Assembly (NCBI RefSeq): GCF_002926065.1
Contig: NZ_PREZ01000002.1
Span: 372,001-436,000, forward strand
Origin: Jeotgalibacillus proteolyticus
GTDB lineage: Bacteria > Bacillota > Bacilli > Bacillales > Jeotgalibacillaceae
Reading direction: 5' to 3'
DNA: 64,000 nt
Shown here in pieces: positions 58,531-64,000 of the stretch. Every line of letters starts with the position of its first letter. The first letter of the stretch is position 1. The position numbers and the translations under genes are program-made. The notes beneath the pieces were generated by a model that saw nothing but the letters and a program-made list of their open reading frames with translations, had not been told where the DNA came from and searched no databases.

Positions 58531-58568
58531 GATGAAAACATGAATGAATAATCATTCATATTTTCATC
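58531..58568. promoter_or_regulatory. FadR operator-like palindrome upstream of fadR
   Basis: The core TGAATGAATAATCATTCA at 58541-58558 matches the FadR consensus TGAATGAMTANTCATTCA of B. subtilis at every defined base. The symmetry continues outward to GATGAAAA/TTTTCATC, giving a 38-bp palindrome with 17 of 19 pairs. Confidence 0.85.
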
Positions 58569-58616
58569 TTACTAATTAATACATTCCCAGTCAAGTATAA
58601 TCCAGGCGTAAAATAA

Positions 58617-58648
58617 GCGGAAAGAGTGAATTGTCACTCTTTCCCGTC
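58617..58648 (-). terminator. lcfA terminator
   Basis: Minus-strand GGAAAGAGTGA/TCACTCTTTCC hairpin and TTATTTT after it. It separates lcfA from fadR transcription. Confidence 0.78.
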
Positions 58649-58651
58649 ATA

Positions 58652-60346
58652 TTAACCAAGCTTTTGATTCGCTTGCTTCTCTTTCTCCTCTTCCACAAGC
58701 TTTCTTCTGAGAATTTTACCGACTGCTGTTTTGGGCAGTTCATCTCTGAATTCATAGATTCTTGGCACCTTATAGGAAGCAAGCTGCTGACGGGCGAATG
58801 TATCCAGTTCTTCCTCTGTAGCTGAGTGTCCTTGCTTTAGTACAATAAAAACCTTTACCGTTTCTCCTCTGTACGCATCAGGAACTCCAACGGCCACAAC
58901 CTCCTGTATGGCAGGATGCTCATACATCACTTCTTCAATCTCTCTTGGATAAATATTAAAGCCGCCTGCGATAATCATATCCTTTTTGCGGTCTACCACA
59001 TAGAAAAAACCTTCTTCATCCATGTAGCCTAGATCCCCTGTATAAAGCCAGCCATCACGTAATATGGCTTCAGTTTCCTCCGGCTGGTTCCAATAACCCT
59101 TCATGATCTGCGGACCTTTAACCACAATTTCACCTATTTCTCCAGGTGGAAGGGGTTCTCCGGTTTCCATGGAAATTATTTTCGAATCGGTGTTAGGCCA
59201 AGGGACTCCAACGCTTCCCTTTACCCGTTTCTGATCCCATATAAAATTAGAATGTGTAACAGGCGACGATTCCGTCAGTCCGTACCCTTCTACAAGCTTT
59301 CCACCTGTAAGCTTTTCAAATTCCTCCTGGACTTCTACAGGAAGTGGTGCAGAGCCGCTCAGGCATGATTGAACAGAAGTTAAATCATATTTGCTCAGCT
59401 CGGGATGATTAAGAATGCCGATATAGATCGTCGGAGCTCCTGGGAAAATGGTTGGACGCTGCTTATGAATCGTTTTTATCGCCATGTCAACGTCGAATTT
59501 TGGAAGCAAAACCATTTTATAGCCCTGCATAACGGAAAGAATCATAACGGTTGTCATTCCATACACATGGAAAAAAGGGAGAATTCCTAATATAACTTCT
59601 TCCCCTTTTTTATTCTTATAAAGCCAGGCATCACACATCGAAGCATTCGCGATTAAGTTTTTATGGGTAAGCATGACCCCTTTCGGAAAGCCGGTGGTGC
59701 CCCCGGTATACTGAAGGATGGCAATATCCTCTTCAAAGTTTAATGAGTGTTCAACCGGTACGGGGGAAGAAATCTTTAAGATTTCAGTTAGAAGATGATT
59801 GCTTCCGCTATGCTCAACCTTTACTGTTATGCCGTATTGCTTCTTTTGTATAAATGGATAAATCAGGTTTTTAGGAAACGGCAGAAAGTCTTTGATCGCA
59901 GAAACGATAATATGTTTCAATTCTGTCTTATTGAATACAGCTGATACTCTCGGGAAAAGAATATCCATCGTTACAATTGCCTTTGCACCTGAGTCTTTCA
60001 TTTGGTATTCAATTTCTCTTTCTGTATAAAGAGGATTAGTCTGAACGACGACTGCCCCTGCATACAGTATTCCGTAATAAGCAATGACTGAGGCAGGTGT
60101 ATTGGGCAGCATGATTGCAACCCGGTCACCTTTTTCGATCCCAATATCCTGCAGGTATTTCGCCATTTTCAGCGAGCTTTCGTGAACTTCCCTGTAGGTA
60201 AATTCTTTCCCCATGAAATGAATGGCCTTTTTTTCCGGATAAAGCTTTGAAGCTTCGGTCAAATACGCATGAACCGGCTTTTCCTCCAGATCGATGTGCG
60301 TGGGAATTGTATCTGGATAAAGCTCTAACCAAGGCTGATTTCCCAT
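58652..60346 (-). CDS. lcfA: long-chain fatty-acid-CoA ligase
   Basis: Activates fatty acids to acyl-CoA. 564 residues of the ANL family. P-loop-like YTGGTTGFPKGVMLTHKN, adenylation motif GYGLTESSPVTHSN, GWLYTGDLGYMDEEGFFYVVDRKKDMI and the C-terminal catalytic Lys in PKTAVGKILRR are intact. SD GGGAGGGG precedes the ATG. Upstream of fadR, as in B. subtilis, but separated by a terminator and operator here. Confidence 0.96.
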   Translation of the reverse strand: MGNQPWLELYPDTIPTHIDLEEKPVHAYLTEASKLYPEKKAIHFMGKEFTYREVHESSLKMAKYLQDIGIEKGDRVAIMLPNTPASVIAYYGILYAGAVVVQTNPLYTEREIEYQMKDSGAKAIVTMDILFPRVSAVFNKTELKHIIVSAIKDFLPFPKNLIYPFIQKKQYGITVKVEHSGSNHLLTEILKISSPVPVEHSLNFEEDIAILQYTGGTTGFPKGVMLTHKNLIANASMCDAWLYKNKKGEEVILGILPFFHVYGMTTVMILSVMQGYKMVLLPKFDVDMAIKTIHKQRPTIFPGAPTIYIGILNHPELSKYDLTSVQSCLSGSAPLPVEVQEEFEKLTGGKLVEGYGLTESSPVTHSNFIWDQKRVKGSVGVPWPNTDSKIISMETGEPLPPGEIGEIVVKGPQIMKGYWNQPEETEAILRDGWLYTGDLGYMDEEGFFYVVDRKKDMIIAGGFNIYPREIEEVMYEHPAIQEVVAVGVPDAYRGETVKVFIVLKQGHSATEEELDTFARQQLASYKVPRIYEFRDELPKTAVGKILRRKLVEEEKEKQANQKLG

Positions 60347-60402
60347 AAAAACCCCTCCCTATTTTTAGTTTTAAAAATTAGAAAATTCTCATTTCTTCTT
60401 TT

Positions 60403-60431
60403 ATTATAAGGTAAATAGTAAGCGGTTACAA
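60403..60431 (-). promoter_or_regulatory. sigma-A promoter of lcfA
   Basis: Minus strand TTGTAA (60426-60431), 17-bp spacer, TATAAT (60403-60408). I found no full FadR palindrome next to it. Confidence 0.75.
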
Positions 60432-60487
60432 TTTAAGAGTGAGAAAAAAGACACAGAATTTTAAAAATATCTGTATCTTCTTATTTA

Positions 60488-60568
60488 TTACATGAGCGCT
60501 AAATAAATGACTCCAATCAGAATAAAGACCGCACAGCATGCGATTAAGATTTTTGCTAAGGTTTCCAT
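60488..60568 (-). CDS. 26-residue membrane peptide coupled to yshE
   Basis: Short ORF: METLAKILIACCAV, then a hydrophobic stretch FILIGVIYLAL ending in Met. It is a single predicted transmembrane helix with a Cys-Cys pair. AGGAGG stands 7 nt before the ATG and overlaps the yshE stop codon, so translation is likely coupled. No product name known to me. Support is the SD, the clean hydrophobic profile and the tight junction. Confidence 0.65.
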   Translation of the reverse strand: METLAKILIACCAVFILIGVIYLALM

Positions 60569-60579
60569 TTTTATGCCTC

Positions 60580-60987
60580 CTAGGTAATACTGGCACCAAT
60601 GACGAAGGACAGTCCGACTGAAATCACCATTGAAATAAATCCTACTGCTTTATTATTATTTTTAATTTCCTCATCCACCCGAAAGCGCGGGGTTAAAAAC
60701 TCAAACATAAAATAAGCCACCAATAAAAGAACAAATCCGTAAATTCCCCAGGCCATCATCGAAAAGAGAGAATCGTGCTGGCCAATTGAATGTCGGAAAA
60801 TATTTGCCATACCAAAAACTTTTCCGCCTGTTGCCATCGCTACAGAAATATTTCCGTTTTTAATTTCTTCCCAGTTATTATATTTTGTGACAAGCTCAAA
60901 TACTGCCAGAAAAACAATCATACAAAGAACCACAACACTGTAATAGCCTGCTGTTTCAATTAAAGGATGCTGCCAGAATTCATCCAT
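60580..60987 (-). CDS. yshE: DUF350 family membrane protein (YshE)
   Basis: 135-residue membrane protein with four predicted transmembrane segments: YYSVVVLCMIVFLAVFELV, a small loop with NGNISVAMATGGKVFGMANIF, WGIYGFVLLLVAYFMFEFL and GFISMVISVGLSFVIGASI. DUF350 proteins occur in bacteria with unknown function. Located downstream of mutS2, as yshE is in B. subtilis. Confidence 0.88.
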   Translation of the reverse strand: MDEFWQHPLIETAGYYSVVVLCMIVFLAVFELVTKYNNWEEIKNGNISVAMATGGKVFGMANIFRHSIGQHDSLFSMMAWGIYGFVLLLVAYFMFEFLTPRFRVDEEIKNNNKAVGFISMVISVGLSFVIGASIT

Positions 60988-61097
60988 CTATTTTGCCACC
61001 TTTACTGTATTTAAGCTGCTTTCAGTATTGAGTCATCACTGCTGATAAGAAAGCACCCTTCTGTGATGGGCCTTCAGTTTTCACAGCAGTGAGTCAT

Positions 61098-63461
61098 CTA
61101 TTTAAATTCTACTACCGTTACGCCGCTGCCGCCTTCTCCGCTTTCACCAAGTCTTACACGTTTAACGGAACGGTGATTTTTAAGCTTTTCCTGAACGCCT
61201 GATCGAAGCGCACCCGTTCCTTTTCCGTGAATAATGGAAACTCTCGGGTATCCGGCAAGCAGGGCATCGTCAATATATTTATCTACTTTCAAAAGGGCAT
61301 TTTCAAAACGTTCCCCGCGCAGATCCAGTTCAAGCCCGACATGATAGTCCTTCCCTTTTACAGTGGCAAGCGGTTTTGGCTCTGCTTTCTTCTCAGCTTT
61401 CTTAAATTCTAATTCTGTCTCTTTAACCTTCATTTTCAGTATTCCTATCTGAACACTCCACTCGGTGTCTGACACCTTATCCAGCAATACACCGCGCTGT
61501 CCAAAGGTTAATACTTCAACCTCGTCACCGGACTCCAGCTTTCTTTGAGTATCCTTTTTTGCAGAAGGTTTTTTCTTTCCGGCAGAAGGAGCTGGAGCGG
61601 CGCCTTCGAGCCGTTTTCTTGCATCGATTAGTTCGTGCTCTTTTACATCAGCATTTTTTTCCAGTCGAAGCTTTCTAAGGTCAGAAAGCACCTCTTCTGC
61701 TTCCGCTTTTGCCTGCTCAACAAGGGCGTTTGCTTTTTGCCGCGCCTTTTCGTACATATCCTCCCGTTTATCCCAAAACTCGCTCATCTGCTTTTGCATA
61801 TCCTTATGGAGATTTTCTGCATCCTTTAAATAATCATGAGCATCCTTGTAATCCTGTTCTGCGCTTTTTCTACTCGTTTCAAGTGACGCAATCATGGCTT
61901 CAACAGCTTTACTGTCCGTTCCAACAAATGATTTTGCGTGGTCAATAACATGCTTTTCAAGTCCAAGGCGTTTTGAAATATCAAACGCATTGCTTCGTCC
62001 CGGGACGCCTATCAGAAGTCTGTAGGTCGGGCTTAGTGTATCCACATTAAATTCAACACTCGCATTCACCACTCCGTCCCGATTATAGCCATAGGCCTTC
62101 AACTCAGGATAATGAGTGGTTGCTACAACTCTTGCGCCGCGATTATGAACCTCATCAAGTATCGAGATGGCAAGCGCTGCACCTTCCTGAGGATCAGTCC
62201 CTGCTCCCAATTCATCAAACAGGACAAGACTGCCGCTGTCAGCTTCCTTTAAAATGCTGACGATATTCACCATATGAGAGGAAAAGGTACTTAAAGATTG
62301 CTCAATTGACTGTTCGTCCCCGATGTCTGCATAAACAGATTCAAAAATGGAAATTTTGGAGCCATCAAGAACAGGCAGAGGAAGTCCGGCCTGTGCCATG
62401 AGCGTACATAATCCTATCGTTTTAAGGGTTACTGTTTTTCCGCCTGTATTTGGACCTGTAATAACAATTGCAGTGAAATCTTCCCCCATATAAATATCAT
62501 TTGCCACAGCGTCATCAATCGGCAAAAGAGGGTGTCTCGCTTTATTCAGCTGTATAATCCCCTGATCATTTACCTCAGGCTTTGTTGCTTTTATCGCTCT
62601 TCCGTATTTTGCTTTTGAAAACATAAAGTCAATATCCCCGAGGATATCAACAATCAGCAACAGATCATAGGACTCTGCACTTACGGCCAAGCTTAATTGC
62701 AGAAGAATTTTTTCAATTTCCTCCTGCTCCTTTAAACGCTGCTCCCGTAATTGATTATTAAAATTAACAATCGCCTCCGGCTCAATAAAAAGAGTCTGGC
62801 CGGAAGAAGACTGATCATGCACAATACCGCCATAATGGCCTCTGTATTCCTGTTTAACAGGAATAACAAAACGGTCGTTTCTTATTGTAATAATGGCATC
62901 TGACAGCATAGTCTGAGCATTTTTTGAGCGTATCGTACTCTCAAGCTTTTCACGGACTCTGCTTTCACTGGAGCGAATTCTCTGGCGGATTGCTCTCAGC
63001 TCAGCGCTTGCTGAATCAAGCACCTCTCCATTTTCATCAATGGCATCAAAAATCAGATGCTCTAAAGGTGTTAAAACAGCCATCATTTCCTTTTTATTTT
63101 CTAATATTGGAAGATCAATGTCTTCTTCCTCAATTAATTTATCCATAAAATGCCGAATATTTTTACTTGCACGGATGGTGCTTGCGATCTGAACAAGCTC
63201 CATTGGGCTTAAGGAACCGCCAATTTCTGTGCGTTTAACATGGGGGCGGATATCAAAAATCCCGCCAAGCGGCATTCCCCCTTTAATTCTCAAAACAGTC
63301 GCTGCCTCATCTGTTTCATTTTGCCATTGAACTACTTCTTCAAGTGATACAGAAGGCTCCATACGGTTAATCCGTATGTCTCCAAGCTCAGAAGCAGCGT
63401 ACTGCTTTACCTGCTGCTTGATTTTCGTAAATTCAAGCGTTTTTAATGCTTTTGCGTTCAA
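61098..63461 (-). CDS. mutS2: endonuclease MutS2 (MutSB)
   Basis: 787-residue MutS2 protein. In bacilli it binds collided ribosomes and rescues them; older work links it to recombination. ATPase Walker [24 protein letters not shown] and [18 protein letters not shown], a long coiled coil (about 515-620), KOW-like part and the C-terminal Smr nuclease domain ([15 protein letters not shown]...[14 protein letters not shown]). TTG start; TAAGGAGG overlaps the polX stop. Confidence 0.97.
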   Translation of the reverse strand: MNAKALKTLEFTKIKQQVKQYAASELGDIRINRMEPSVSLEEVVQWQNETDEAATVLRIKGGMPLGGIFDIRPHVKRTEIGGSLSPMELVQIASTIRASKNIRHFMDKLIEEEDIDLPILENKKEMMAVLTPLEHLIFDAIDENGEVLDSASAELRAIRQRIRSSESRVREKLESTIRSKNAQTMLSDAIITIRNDRFVIPVKQEYRGHYGGIVHDQSSSGQTLFIEPEAIVNFNNQLREQRLKEQEEIEKILLQLSLAVSAESYDLLLIVDILGDIDFMFSKAKYGRAIKATKPEVNDQGIIQLNKARHPLLPIDDAVANDIYMGEDFTAIVITGPNTGGKTVTLKTIGLCTLMAQAGLPLPVLDGSKISIFESVYADIGDEQSIEQSLSTFSSHMVNIVSILKEADSGSLVLFDELGAGTDPQEGAALAISILDEVHNRGARVVATTHYPELKAYGYNRDGVVNASVEFNVDTLSPTYRLLIGVPGRSNAFDISKRLGLEKHVIDHAKSFVGTDSKAVEAMIASLETSRKSAEQDYKDAHDYLKDAENLHKDMQKQMSEFWDKREDMYEKARQKANALVEQAKAEAEEVLSDLRKLRLEKNADVKEHELIDARKRLEGAAPAPSAGKKKPSAKKDTQRKLESGDEVEVLTFGQRGVLLDKVSDTEWSVQIGILKMKVKETELEFKKAEKKAEPKPLATVKGKDYHVGLELDLRGERFENALLKVDKYIDDALLAGYPRVSIIHGKGTGALRSGVQEKLKNHRSVKRVRLGESGEGGSGVTVVEFK

Positions 63462-63473
63462 AAAAATTCCTCC

Positions 63474-64000
63474 TTACATATGACGATTTAAAAACTTCGA
63501 TAAGTCAGTCCAGGAGCGGGTATTTAACACTGCTCCGCTTGTAAGCCAGCCTTTTTTAGCAGCCTTAATCCCATGTTCCATAAAAGATAAATGAGCATGA
63601 TCGTGGGCATCTGTATTAATGACAACCGGCACTCCTTTTTCCATAGCAAGCTGTACATTCTGGGCACTTAAATCCAGTCTGTTGGGGTTCGCATTCAGCT
63701 CAAGTGCTGTTTTTGTTTTCGCTGCTTTATCAATTAATGCTTCCATATCTACCCTATATCCTTCTCTTCGTCCTATAAGGCGTCCTGTTGGATGGGCGAT
63801 AATGTCGACATGAGGATTTTCAAGTGCCGTAGTCAGCCGTGCCATGATTTTTTCCTGCGATTGTGAAAAGCTTGAATGAATCGAAGCAATAACTAGATCA
63901 AGCTCAGCTAAAAGATCATCATCATAATCAAGTGTACCATCAGGCAGGATGTCCATCTCCACCCCTGCAAGGATTTCAATATCGGTGTACCTTGTATTCA
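63474..64000 (-). CDS. polX: DNA polymerase X family, C-terminal PHP domain, 5' part outside window
   Basis: C-terminal 175 residues of PolX, a repair polymerase with 3'-5' exonuclease activity from its PHP domain. Visible PHP motifs: EILAGVEMDILPDG, DLVIASIHSSFSQSQ, DIIAHPTGRLIGRREG, LELNANPNRLDL and VINTDAHDHAHLSFM. The reading frame stays open to the window edge, so the start is outside. Directly upstream of mutS2, as in B. subtilis. Confidence 0.95.
   Translation of the reverse strand, partial: NTRYTDIEILAGVEMDILPDGTLDYDDDLLAELDLVIASIHSSFSQSQEKIMARLTTALENPHVDIIAHPTGRLIGRREGYRVDMEALIDKAAKTKTALELNANPNRLDLSAQNVQLAMEKGVPVVINTDAHDHAHLSFMEHGIKAAKKGWLTSGAVLNTRSWTDLSKFLNRHM

Overview
The window is chromosomal DNA of an endospore-forming member of the Bacillaceae. 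No species is assigned. The evidence is sporulation and coat genes (safA, spo0B, spoIVFA, spoIVFB, spoIIB, spoVID, gerE), the competence peptidase gene comC, and a gene order that follows the Bacillus subtilis polX-to-safA segment almost gene for gene. Nearly everything is on the minus strand; the plus-strand genes are niaR, a small membrane-protein ORF at 23.0 kb, yslB and a decayed gene at 41.7-42.1 kb. Many start codons are GTG or TTG, and I placed starts by Shine-Dalgarno (SD) spacing.

Layout from left to right. 0-5 kb: 5' part of safA, niaR facing pheA across a shared terminator, then spo0B-obg-pheB-pheA. 5-9.5 kb: rplU-prp-rpmA under an L21 leader, an RNase G-type gene (rng), spoIVFB and spoIVFA. 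9.5-16.7 kb: cell shape and division genes mreB-mreC-mreD-minC-minD, then radC, maf, spoIIB and comC. 16.7-22.9 kb: a membrane GAF-GGDEF protein, folC, and valS with a T-box leader and a clear sigma-A promoter. 23-25.4 kb: small membrane ORF, a short spoVID and an AbrB-family permease. 25.4-32.2 kb: the heme operon hemA-hemX-hemC-hemD-hemB-hemL, interrupted between hemX and hemC by four tandem copies of a palindromic repeat. 32.5-39.7 kb: lonA-ysxC, clpX, tig and a ysoA-type TPR gene.

39.8-42.2 kb is the accessory-looking part. It holds a sigma-70-family factor, a small XhlA-like membrane protein, an AT-rich stretch with a frameshifted pseudogene, and tRNA-Arg(TCT). In B. subtilis the ilv-leu operon occupies this interval. 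42.4-46.6 kb: ysnB, rdgB, rph, racE, a MarR regulator, gerE and a thioesterase. 46.7-52.5 kb: the sdhCAB succinate dehydrogenase operon, yslB, and lysC behind a lysine riboswitch. 52.5-64 kb: uvrC, trxA, the fatty-acid oxidation genes (lcfA, fadR, fadB, etfB, etfA) with a FadR-type operator, a DUF350 protein followed by a very small coupled membrane ORF, mutS2 and the 3' part of polX.

Most of the window is conserved core. The points worth following are the heme-operon cruciform array with compensatory changes, the sigma/XhlA-like pair beside a tRNA and a decayed gene, two composite repeats that act as terminators either side of trxA, an unannotated 26-residue membrane ORF after the DUF350 gene, the FadR-type palindrome upstream of fadR, and several genes missing compared with B. 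subtilis (ysxE, lonB, gerM, ilv-leu).
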